Positions 34,467 through 45,200 of a stretch of DNA of 64,000 nt are shown here, in pieces. Below the pieces are notes generated by a model, which worked only from the letters and a program-made list of their open reading frames with translations, was not told where the DNA came from and made no database searches. A program made the translations under genes and the position numbers. Origin of the DNA: Asterias amurensis (taxonomy: Eukaryota > Echinodermata > Asteroidea > Forcipulatida > Asteriidae); contig NC_092653.1 of assembly GCF_032118995.1 (NCBI RefSeq), positions 24,261,202 through 24,325,201 of the forward strand, read 5' to 3'. Within the stretch, counting starts at the first letter, position 1; every line of letters begins with the position of its first letter.

Positions 34467-34901
34467 CGTCATAACAGGTCTTTCTACAAAAGGAAGCCTA
34501 CAAAAATTGACTCATTTATTTACTTGAAAATAAATTTTGTAAAGTTAAATAATCATGTTGAAAATAAGTATAACAAGACAATAATCAATTATTTTCTTTG
34601 ACATTAATTCACATAAGCTACATGTTCTTCCTTTCAGCATCATTTTGAATGTTAACTGTATTCAGCTTTGCAAACAAAACGAACCTTATTAAACAAATTC
34701 AAACACAATCAAGTATAAGTTTAAATACAAATTTTATTTGTTAAAAAACATATCCATTCACCTTCAAATCTTGTATAATTTAAACAAAAAATTGAAACTT
34801 CATAATTTGACATAGTATTGACATTATTACAATCAAAACATTTCAAAACAATTCCTTTATCTTTTTTCAACCCTCGGTTTTTACAAAGTAAATTAAGTAG
34901 T

Positions 34902-35270
34902 TTGAAGGCAGTGGACACTATTGGTAATTACTCAAAATAATTATTGCCATGAAACCTCACTTGGTAACGAGTAATGGGGAGAGGTTGGTAGTATAAATCA
35001 TTGTGAGAAAAGGCTCCCTTTGAAGTGACGTAGTTTTGGAGAAAGAAGTAATTTTCCACGAATTTGATTTCGAGACCTCAAATTTAGAACTTGAGGTCTC
35101 AAAATCAAGCATCTGAAAGCACACAACTTTGTGTGACAAGGGTGTTTTTTTCTTTCATAGTTATCTTGCAACTCCGACGACCGATCGAGCTCAAATTTGC
35201 ACAGGTTTCGTTATTTTATGTAAATGTTGAGATACACCAAGACAATTACCAATAGTGTCCACTGTCTTTA
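34902..35270 (-). mobile_element. MITE family A, copy 3
   Basis: Ends GAAGGCAGTGGACACTATTG and ACCAATAGTGTCCACTGTC. Internal hairpin GAGACCTCAAATTTAGAACT. Orientation is opposite to copy 1 by internal sequence. Confidence 0.85.
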
Positions 35271-35274
35271 ATGC

Positions 35275-36100
35275 AGCAACAAAATGCAGAAACTGCCTGA
35301 CATATTTCCCATAGAAAACTAATGCTGTCAATGGAGAAAAAAAACCACCAACTTAGTGTATTTGTTTATACAATCACTCATACAAGTGGTATCAGATTTA
35401 AAAACTTGACAAATGTTACCACATTAACAATAATCATGTGCTCTCCAAGGGATTACAGTTTGCCCTTCAACTTGTTGGTTTGTAGTGCTATAAGTTCATT
35501 GATTGCATCTTCATAATTGTAATGATCAAAAGAATTTGAAAAGAATGAATCAAAATCAACAAATAAATATTTGTTTTAGAAAAAGAATGTTTCTTTTCGC
35601 CAACCAAATACTTTGAAGGCCACTCTTGATCAATAAACATTCATACGCAAGAGGCAATTTGATGAAATCCACACAAAACAAACTAACAACCTTATATATA
35701 GTCCTGTGCAGGGGAATTGTTTCTTTGCAAGGCAGTAAATAACAAATATTGTAATGTAGTCTTACTCCATTGACGGTCAAGCAATTAATAACTGATTCGA
35801 AATAATCAGAAAGGAGAAGTCATCTCAAAGCAATTTTTGTAAATAGAGCTTAATCTACTTCCCTATACAACTTGAAGAAATAGTTGGGTAAATTCTTTTT
35901 TGGAGGCGACATTTTAAAACAAGTAATAATAATTTTCATTTCCTTTTTTTTCATCAAAAAGAGCAGCTGTCGAGTTTATTTATTTATTTATTTTATTACA
36001 CTTCCAACAGCACCATTATTGCCAAATACATGAATAGGAATAAGAAATTATAAAAAATGTTCAGTTGTGCGAGTAAAACCCCAATGGGACTAACCCTTGC
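35275..36100. other. No gene recognised
   Basis: AT-rich. A (TTTA)n-like stretch is at 35975-35995. Confidence 0.5.
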
Positions 36101-36106
36101 AATCAG

Positions 36107-36391
36107 GGCCCAATTTCATAGCGCTCCTTAGCGGCCGATATTGTGCTTACTGTGCAATTTCTTTTTCATAGCGCTGCTAACCGTATAGCACACGAAAAGG
36201 CATGCTAACCTTCCGGTGCTTACCGCACGAAAATCAATGACGTCACAATGCAAACCCACGGTAAACACACAATATGGCCGCCCAATTTTTCTGCTAACCT
36301 GTGAAATACGCTAAGGCTTAAGCAAATTTTTCTGCTACAGTAAGCACGCAAGTTTGCTTACCGTTAAGCAGCGCTATGAAATTGGGCCCTG
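36107..36391. mobile_element. MITE family D, copy 2
   Basis: GGGCCCAATTTCATAGCGCT at the left, AGCGCTATGAAATTGGGCCC at the right: perfect terminal inverted repeats of about 20 bp. Confidence 0.88.
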
Positions 36392-36424
36392 GTAGGGACA
36401 GAAAACCCAATCAACAAGCAAGGC

Positions 36425-36680
36425 TCTGGGCCCAATTTCATGGCTCTGCTTACCGTAAACACAGAATCGGCGCTTACGGAAGCAGGGAATTCTGTGCTTA
36501 CGGCAAGCATGATTCACGGGTTAGCAGTGAATTTTGGCTTCTGCGCGTGCGTACTCCGTGTTACTAGGCACTCTATGCTTACAAGGCTAGCGCAGAAATT
36601 CGGCGCTTGCACGTAAGCGGGGAATCGTGATCGTAAGCGCAGAATTCGGCAGTAAGCAGAGCCATGAAATTGGGCTCTGG
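36425..36680. mobile_element. MITE family D, copy 3
   Basis: GGGCCCAATTTCATGGCTCT at the left, AGAGCCATGAAATTGGGCTC at the right. It lies 205 bp downstream of the PXMP2 stop on the transcribed side, so it may be within the PXMP2 3' UTR. Confidence 0.85.
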
Positions 36681-36885
36681 TCTGAGGTGAAAAGCAGGGA
36701 AATAAACCTACCACTTTGCCAACCTGATCCCCATTGAGTTGCTATATGCAATTAATTTCACTTATGCACCAATGTCAGACCATCGATTTATGACAAACAT
36801 AAGTTACTGACAGACTTACAATTAAATTACTAGAACAATTTCTTCCAAAATTGATACCAAAAAATGAATACATTTTTTAGTAAAG

Positions 36886-39800
36886 TTATCTGCTCCGCAC
36901 TATGGCCAGGTATATTGTCCAGAGGAAAGCAACGGCACTGGCGAAAAGCACTCGATACTGAAAAGAAAACAACAAGTAACTTTTAACTTTCTTCATGAGA
37001 TAATAAAAAAACTTATTCATGGACTGAAAGTAAGTGCAAGACTATATTAACAATTTGGAGTTGAACAAAGAAACATTTACTTGAATAGAGCAGGATTTGA
37101 ACCAATTACCTAGGAAAAGTGCTGGCTCTTTATTAACTGAGCGATCTAGCCCTTATGTTGGTAGTCTCCCTATTTTGTCAATATCTTTGTTTGGGGTGCT
37201 GTCAGAAGCCATACAACCGTTAACTGCTGTGAAGCCATGGATCACACCCAAGTGTTTAACACAATCTGGGAAACTTTATAAAATTAGATTGGTGAGCAAG
37301 ACACGTGTACGAGCACTCCCAATGACATTCTGCACGATTCTGCCGCGCGTGTCAAATATACGCGCACGCATGACCGAGTTTGTCCGACCACAATCATTGC
37401 TGTGATTGGTCAAATGGGTGAACACGCACAGTTTGATTGACAGGCCGGATCGGTCCATTTAGACTTGTGAGGGCAGATATGGTTCTTGTTTGATTAGCTT
37501 GGAGCGCTACATATTTGGCAGCACTCGCTGTATAGTCCCAAAGAAACTGAGATGGTAAGGAATAAAATAAATGACCAAGTGACCAGGGTGACAGATTTGA
37601 GTGCTTTGTGAGAAGCCACTATTATTTATCAGGCCTTGAACTTCACTCTTGAAGGGCCCGGCAGTTTCCAGTTGGTAAGGGGTACTTCTTTGAGGAAAAT
37701 GTAAAAGCACAGTGCACCACGGCAAATGCTGCGGGTGCTGTGGGTTAAAGGAACGTTACAGAATTGGTAAGAAATAAAAATCGTGAAGATCACAGATTTA
37801 CATAAAACTTACACGGACTAATGATGATGATAGTATTTCAGAAATATTTCTGTCTGAAATGTTATATTTGATGAGAAATAAATAATCTAACTTCGCGTTT
37901 GGAGTTTATCGCTCAGTGAGCGTTTTATTTATTTTTATTTTGGCATCGATGCAATGCAAAATTTGTAATCGGTTTTTCACTATTCTTTCGTGACCCAGAA
38001 GGCCCGATCGATCTTAAACTTCTACAGAATTGTCAGTTTATGTATATGGTGGATTACATAAAGTGCTTACACTGCCAGTAATGTTCCTTTAACTCAAGGC
38101 CTGTGTTATACTTAATGGTACAATAAAACAAGACTCAATACTTAAGCATTACATACCTGAAGTGGGACGTAGTTTATATTGACGTATTGGAGAATGGTCC
38201 AGACTTTCCAGTTCATCTTCAGAGCTGTCCAGTAAGAGTGTTTGATAATGTCCACTGATGCTTTATGACCTTTGCCCTATTAAAAAGATGTTCAAAATAT
38301 AAAAAGGTTCAAATAAATAGCTCAAATACCTCATTCCACAAAGTTCTATGAATAGAACTTTGTGGAATGAGGTATTTAACATTCACCAGCACTTTGCAGA
38401 GCAGTGAACAGGAGAAAGAACTACCTTCGTACATGTAACTTTGCCAATCCTTTCCTTTGATTTTTAAAGAATTAAAAGAGTTGCGTGTTGATGGGTGGTG
38501 TACTAGTTAATGACAGAAAACATGAGCTGTACACCTTTTATTGTGTTTTCTGTACAAACCACTGTTCTACTGTCCACTCGCAGTTTTTTTTTCCAAATGA
38601 CAGTGTCACTTTTTTTAAAGGTGGGTTCATACTTAAGTAGTGAACTTATGTAAATACATGTACTGGTTTACAAGGTGTTGTGGTGCTATATGCAGCCAAT
38701 CAAACCAGGAACACCAGGGCGGACCCCTCCTCTTTTCAATAATTGCACTGGGTTCTTTTGGGTGCAATACACAACCCACAGGATCAACATTCAACATGAC
38801 CAAGCATTATGGTAAAAGACACAGGTGTCACGACTGGGACTCGAACTTACACCCTGCTGATCAAAAACACCAGCCGTCGATTTCACCAAATTCTTCCTAA
38901 CTTAGAGTTAATCTTAGGACTTAGGACAAGTTAAGTTTTGTAACCATAGATGTTAGGATGCATTGAACACATTCTAAGTTAAGACAAGTTACTCGTCCTA
39001 AGTCGAGATAGGATTATTCCTAGTAGTTCGTGAAATCGGCTGCATAGCTTGAGTCCGATGCTCTTAACTGCTAGGCCAAGACACTATAATTAATTATTGT
39101 TATTTTCTCTCACCTCAAACATTGTAATCAGATAGAAGTAACCCAACAGGAATGGTGGAGCCACGACAAATCTGTCTACAATCACTTTCATGACCTTAGA
39201 GCCTTGGTCTTTGCCTGGTACCATTCGCTCAAGCCATCGGTAGAAATGATGTGTTACAGGTCCTGTGTAGAAGACACTACATGGGAAAGCCAATAAAGGG
39301 GAATTAATGGAGAGCTCATTACTTTTAGACACTGGACACCTTTTTTAATTGTCAAAGACCAGTCAGTTTTCACTTGGTGTATCTCAACATATGCAAAGAA
39401 TAGCAAACATGTAAAAAAATGATCTCAATTGGTCATCGAAGTTGCAAGATACTGATAATGATGGAAGAAAAAATACCCTTGTCACGCAAAGTTGTGTGCT
39501 TTTAGATGCCTGATTTCGAGACCTCAAAATCTAATTCTGAGGTATCAAAATCAAATTAAAATATTTTTAGTTGAAAATTCAATTTTACTTCTTTCTCAAA
39601 AACTATGTTACTTCAGATGGAGCCGTTTCTCACAATGTTTTATACTATCATCAATAGCTCTCCATTGCTTGTTACCAAGTCATATGTTTTTATGGCCCCC
39701 CCCCCCATTTTTTTTGTAACTTCTATCTGAAAGATTACACATTGTAAGATGGTAATGGTGTAATCTTGTATTTGGCCTGAAACGTCCCCGTCAGATTTGT

Positions 39801-41636
39801 GAGGGTTGGTGTCTGTTTTGTGAATACTTTACGTCAGCACTGTAATCAGCTGAAACTTTCACACCTACCTTTAGTTGTAAATTTTTGCAAGAATATTTAC
39901 TTGTTTCAAATTGTATCTAAATAAGTATCAATTCAGTTACAAACAATGTAAAGAAAATAAAATCTTTAAAAAGTGTTATTGTTATTCTTACCCTGTGGCA
40001 GCAAATGCACCTATTGTCCTCCATGCTATCGGTGCGTCCCAACCACCCATCAACTTCTGTGCCAGGATGTTGGCACATGATGATACCGTTCCACTGTATG
40101 TAAATAATAAACAATAATTTAAAGTTTCTGTTGTTTACTACACTTGCAGTGGCAATGAATATACACAAGGCATGAAGCCCTCACATAACAATTACTTTTA
40201 TAGTGTTGCCAATGCCATAAATAAACGCATATCGGAACACCTTTCTTCATAATTTCAGCTAATCATCAAAGAAAGAGGGTGCTAATGCTATAAATATGTT
40301 AGTTGCGATAACGTAACCCTCCTCCTGCCCCATTTTTACCACTTTCAAAAATCATGACACAAATTCTGAGGGTACGAACTTAATCCACAATGTCTAATGC
40401 AGCCTGCCATAATACTCAAAACACCATTTAGAATATATTTTGAAGAAAAATGGACAAAAACTTACCAGATCCCGGAGCGAATTCCCAGGTTCATATTTTG
40501 AACCTGTCGCATCAAACGCATTATTTTGTTGTTGGGCTAAACCATTCTGTAAAAGGGGTGTTACAATGTTGCAGTCCGCGTGCGCGCTGTCCGTTTGCAT
40601 TGCACGCCGTTGACTCATAATGGCGCGCACGCACTGTAGCACTGCAACATTGTAACACCCCTTTTACAGAATGGTTTAGCCCAATAACAAAATAATGCGT
40701 TTGCAAAGCGATGCGACAAGTTGAAAATATGAACCTGGGATTTCGCTCCGGGATCTGGTAAGTTTTTGTCCATTTTTCTTCGAAATATTTCCTAAATGGT
40801 GTTTTGAGTATTATGGCAGGCTGCATTAGACATTAGCGGATTAAGTTTACCCTCAGAATTTGTGTCATGATTTTTGAAAGTGGTAAAAATGGGGCAAATC
40901 TGGTGACTAGCTGTCAAAATTGTACGTGTTGGACCAGACCAACCGTTTCCAATCAAAAGAATCTTGTAACCCTCCGGCCTGGCGGCCGTCGGGAGGAGGG
41001 TTACGTTATCGCAACTATATAGACATGATAAATATGTAAGCTATAGTTTTGTAAACTTTCGCATCATCTTATCGTTCTTACAATACCAAGGTAGAAATTA
41101 AGATACATTTTCTTTTTTAATGAATATTAATTAAAAAGTTAAATAAAAGATAATAGTAACTTATGGTCATTTGAATTTGATGCTGTGGATTATTTATGTA
41201 AATGTAATTATTTTTATGAATAATTAATAGTCTAAATTATAAACAACTTGTCATGACTGACTGCAACTAGCTGGTGGTGATGGCCAGTGGTCAAATTAAC
41301 CTCAACCATAAACACGCCCCTTTTACTTTAGTTACATTTATGCGCCTACCACATTGTGCAATTCTCTGGCCCCACGTATGATTATCCGTACCCATGCATG
41401 CACCAATGCACACAGGCAAAGCAACTTGCATTGCCTGTGCATTGGTGCATTGCAAAGGCCCGCCGGAGCGCTCAGCCAGGGGGCGCTAGTGCCACACGGC
41501 CGGCGGCCTAAAGCAAGAGAAATACTCACCTCGTAATTGACTTTGTAGCTATTGGATAAGTTCGTAAAAGTCTCAGATATTGAATGAACAATTTCTTGTG
41601 TATTGGTTGGTCTTCTTCTGGTGGTTGAACCGACAT
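36886..41636 (-). CDS. PXMP2: Peroxisomal membrane protein 2 (PMP22/Mpv17 family), 5 exons, complete
   Basis: Exons in transcript order: 41530-41636, 39992-40093, 39114-39276, 38157-38276, 36886-36957. The coding length is 564 nt, 187 residues; human PXMP2 has about 195. The N-terminal part reads YLRLLRTYPIATKSITSG, the usual start of the first membrane segment. Later come FYTGPVTHHFYRWLE, the VDRFVVAPPF motif, and the family signature WKVWTILQYVNINYVPLQYR, then a last hydrophobic segment ending in VRSR. Four membrane segments are expected. The vertebrate protein lies in the peroxisomal membrane and forms a pore for small solutes; that role is carried over from the family. The PXMP2 tail and YVP-rich loop favour PXMP2 over MPV17 or MPV17L2. 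Intron 1 holds a 717-bp foldback element; intron 3 holds a perfect short hairpin and a SINE. It is divergent from DGCR2, with 634 bp between start codons. Confidence 0.9.
37085..37190 (-). repeat. tRNA-derived SINE family S3, copy 1
   Basis: On the minus strand GGGCTAGATCGCTCAGTTAA (A box) and GGTTCAAATCCTGCT (B box). Closely similar to 55430-55560. In PXMP2 intron 4. Confidence 0.65.
37620..37745 (+). repeat. Repeat family E copy
   Basis: GGCCTTGAACTTCACTCTTG and TTGAGGAAAATGTAAAAGCA match the copy at 43570-43740 in DGCR2 intron 3. In PXMP2 intron 4. Confidence 0.6.
37747..38094. mobile_element. MITE with inverted ends (about 348 bp)
   Basis: Left end AAAGGAACGTTACAGAATTG; right end CACTGCCAGTAATGTTCCTT. 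Internal TTCGTGACCCAGAAGGCCCG resembles the interior of MITE A copies, so the two families may be distantly related. Confidence 0.7.
38324..38377. repeat. Perfect 26-bp hairpin in PXMP2 intron 3
   Basis: AAATACCTCATTCCACAAAG plus TTCTAT, a two-base loop (GA), then the exact complement ending GGAATGAGGTATTT. It is 47 bp upstream (transcript sense) of exon 4. Likely a small palindromic element; a structured intronic RNA is possible. Confidence 0.85.
38640..39088 (-). mobile_element. SINE family S1, copy 2, with nested palindromic insert
   Basis: Read on the minus strand: tRNA-Leu-like head GTGTCTTGGCCTAGCAGTTA at about 39085, then after an insert (about 38876-39045) CTGGTGTTTTTGATCAGCAG, GGTGTAAGTTCGAGTCCCAG and the central domain down to CACAACACCTTGTAAACC near 38668. 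The insert has inverted ends (CGATTTCACCAAATTCTTCC and GTAGTTCGTGAAATCGGC). In PXMP2 intron 3. Confidence 0.8.
39329..39700 (+). mobile_element. MITE family A, copy 4 (diverged)
   Basis: Starts AGACACTGGACACC and shares TCTCAACATATGCAAAGAAT, GATTTCGAGACCTCAAA and TTTCTCACAATGTTTTATAC with the family. The 3' end is lost at a C-run (39695-39704). In PXMP2 intron 2. Confidence 0.75.
40301..41017. mobile_element. 717-bp foldback element in PXMP2 intron 1
   Basis: Starts AGTTGCGATAACGTAACCCT and ends AGGGTTACGTTATCGCAACT. The two halves are inverted copies over most of their length; for example GTAAAAGGGGTGTTACAATG and CATTGTAACACCCCTTTTAC meet around a GC-rich centre near 40610. The left half lacks about 100 bp present in the right half (near 40900-40990). 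No coding sequence. Confidence 0.9.
41390..41455. repeat. Short inverted repeat near the PXMP2 exon 1 donor
   Basis: TGCACCAATGCACACAGGCA and its complement TGCCTGTGCATTGGTGCA separated by about 14 bp, 75 bp from the exon 1 splice donor. Confidence 0.8.
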
Positions 41637-42270
41637 TTTGGACCCAATTTCCCCTACTGCTCTCGCCGTGGTGGGTTGATAAACTCGTGTTTATTTACAG
41701 TTTTGTGACACATGACACAAGTTAGCCACTCATAACTTGTTTTGACGGCGACGAGATCATGTCTTGTCCTAGACGCCTTTATCAACTCGTCAATAATTAA
41801 CGTGTAATAATTTTAGCAACCTGTCTATTTTATCTGGGAAGTCTTCTTTCAAGGCCAGTCCATTTTTAGTTTTAGGGTGGTGTTAAAGTGTATGGCTTCT
41901 TCACTGCTTGGTTGCAAAATATTTAGCAATGGTCCCGAAGTAAATAAAAAAAACAAAAAAAAACCATACAGTTGTCACAATGAGCTCTTGTATTTAAATA
42001 CATGTTTTTGTAATTGACTTTTAGAAAAAATAATACCAACCCAAAAGTTTAAACCTTCTAATTCTACCTACTTTTGAGTGAACTGTTCCAATCGATTAAC
42101 ATAATACGATCTGAGTGATTTGATGCGGCCATGTTTGATCAACGTAATTTTGCTCACGTTCTTGCAGCTCGGAAGTGAACTTTTCTCACAAGAATTGTAC
42201 ACAATTTGTGTACATTTAATCATGTAAATGATATTATTTGTATAATTGAAATAAGTGGGAGACTCACATC
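41637..42270. promoter_or_regulatory. Presumed bidirectional promoter between PXMP2 and DGCR2
   Basis: The start codons of PXMP2 (minus, 41636) and DGCR2 (plus, 42271) are 634 bp apart and face away from each other. The interval has no recognised coding or repeat element, so both 5' UTRs and promoters must lie here unless there are upstream non-coding exons. No clear TATA box or Inr was identified. The call is by position only. Confidence 0.5.
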
Positions 42271-45200
42271 ATGGACAGTTTGGTACACCGGTTCCTCGTA
42301 TGCTTCTTTTTACAAGGTAAAACTGCGATTGACGTATTTACAAAAACACCTTTTTTTTATAAACAAAACACAAGTGACAATTAATTCTCAGCATGTATGT
42401 GTACTGTGTAGGCTTTTAATAATTGTAACAGTAATGATTTTTACATGTAATTTAGTTAGTGAGCATCATCACAACATACACATCAAGTAATGGCAGAAGG
42501 GAAATAGGTTGGTTGAACAGGACTGACATTTTGAGGCTGTGCCCGTCATGCATGTACGTAGTGAATGCTCATTGTGTAGAAACACTACACTTCAAAAGAG
42601 TATTCATTGACAGGCAGCCATTAGATTTAGACTAGTTGTTGAACTAGAACTTACCTTAGATTTAGAAGATATTTTGCCAAAATAATAATAAAATAAAAAA
42701 AAGCTCACTCACGCCGGTCACCAAACAAAGTTTCAAACAAAAGTCTGACCAAACAAAATATTGGTCGAACTATAATCCGTCTCCGTTTGTTGTGCAAGTA
42801 AGTGAGTTTTCATACCTGTTTCATTTTTGTATTGTTGTACTATTGTTTACAGTTGTTCTGCTTCTAAGAATAAATGCTGTGCCAGGGCGATCAAACAACT
42901 CAACACCCATCCATCATGAGCCAAACAGTTGGGATGTGCCCCACTCAAGTAAGTAAACAACCTATTCCAGATTTTGCTACACTAGCTTGACGCATCCCTT
43001 ATTGATTTTCATTCAAATGAATTGCATATTTCAAGTTCTTTACCTATTTATTTTTCACAGGTGCAGTTTGTAAAGAAGGATGGCACATGTACCAGCCCAC
43101 TTTCTCTTGCTTTAAAAGTTTTGGGTCAGTCTTCGTACAGCAGAGTGCGTTAGACTTCTGCACAACGGCAGAAAGCCATCTGGCTACCGTCACGGAGCCT
43201 GAGCTGGACTACCTCGCTGCCTTGTCGTGGGTGGGTCAGGAATCGTCTCAGACATGGTGGATGGGGTATGAGATGCGTCAGGTCGGGGACAACTCCACAG
43301 AGTGGCAGTTGGTGGACGTGGCCGATAAAGGTGGTGACTTGGGCTGGATCGGCCTGAAAACTCCGACTGTTGAAACAGACGAGATAAAACTGTGTGTTTT
43401 ACTAGCCCTTGAAGCAGACACCAAACAGTCAGCTTGGCATTTACAGTCGTGCACAGAGAAGTCAACTTTCTTGTGCAAACAAGGTAAGTTGGCTATTGAA
43501 CAACATTGTCGCATATGTTCTCACTTTATTTTTTTATTTGATTACATATCCAACTGCCCAATTACAGGCCTTGCAATTCACTCTTGAAGGGGCACAGCAA
43601 TTTTCCTCAGTTAAGGGGCACATCAATGAGGAAAATGTTTATTTGTTCAGGAACCTTGCACAGGGCACCAAAGCAAAAGCACAGGGCACTACGGCAATTG
43701 CTGTGAGTGAACTGGGTTATTTTGAGGCTTGCTATGTTTAAATACTATCAAAAGATCTCAATTACTCATTACTCCTTACTCAAGTAAGTTTTTATGCTAA
43801 CAATTATGCTGAGTATTTACCAATAGTGTCCAGTGCCTTTAAAACTTTTTTGTACTTGTGTATTTCTTGTCCCTCAGATGCCCATAAAGTGTGTTTAGAT
43901 CGTTCAGGCAATGAGATTTGGGAGGGTGAAAAATACATCCCTCCAGGATCTGATTCCTGCACATCCTGCCGCTGTGTTGCCGGCAAACCAGAGATGTGTC
44001 TAACCTCTATGTGTCAACAGCCCCCATGTGAGAACTACCAACCAGACCCAGACAAATGTTGTGAGTATATCTGCAAAGACGGTGGAGATGCAGACGATAA
44101 ACCCAAGTGTAAGTATATTTCTAGTAAATAATTTGTGATACATACTTTGTGGTCTTGTGGATTGTTCTCCGCAATGCAAGCCCATATGCATGCATCCCAA
44201 TGCACATGATCGACGCACAGAGGATTCTTGGTGAAATCCTATCCCAACAACACTGGCAAACATTCTGGTGTGCTGATTTTGAAGCAATGCGATACACAAG
44301 TATAAAACCTGGCGCAGTTACATGTAAATGGACCCTTTCCATGAAATATACTAATTACATTCACGCATGCGTACAGACCCTATTGGTTGGCAAATGCTAT
44401 AGAGTTGTGCACTAAGCAGACGCGCAATCGCATATGCGTCATGCAGCCATTAGCCATGTACAAACAGCGCGATGTTCCCTCAATTTGCCAACCAAAATGT
44501 TAGTGCGCACGTGCTATGTGCAATTTACATATTTCAAGGGAAGGGTCTATTGCTGTGTGGTGTAAATCAGTTGAAGGAATTGGGTTTGAGCAAAGTAAAT
44601 TAATATTTGAATTATACTATTATTCCTTGTGTGTCTGCAAAGTAAAGATTTGACTCGGTAAAACCTTGAGGTGTTCTCGATTGGACATTCATAACACTTA
44701 CATTAATGTCTTCCTTCAACTGTGGTTTCTTGCAGCGGATATGTCCGACACCATGCGTTGGGTATTGACCATGCTGACATCCTTCATACTCTTAGGAATG
44801 ATGCTCTTCATGGTGTATCGAATGCGCCAAAAGAGAATTGCTTATCTCCGATACAGTAAGTACACCATCAGAATGTAAATTTGTTTTTACTCTTACTTCA
44901 ATGTGCATTAAGCACTGTATACTCAGTACTTTCCCGAGTTCTATGAACAAAATCCTCGGGCAAATCAAGCGGGTGGGATTCGAACCCATGATCTTTGCAA
45001 TGCTAGAACATCTCAATGTTCTAAAACCATGTTTACCGATAGAATAGTCCCAACCTTATATTGACTCAACTTGAGTGTTTTATGTTTTAAATTTCAAATA
45101 GAAAGTTTGCATTGACATGACTTGTATTGCTCTTATCAGTATATGTCTCTGTACATTTCAATTGCTTTTACATTGTCATTTAGTAACAAATATTTTGACT

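Noticed and set aside
42317-42852. Hidden LDL-A exon in DGCR2 intron 1
   Set aside because: No stretch with the six cysteines and acidic calcium motif was found in any frame flanked by AG and GT.
43190-43465. Minus-strand frame of 91 codons
   Set aside because: Shadow of the DGCR2 lectin exon on the other strand.
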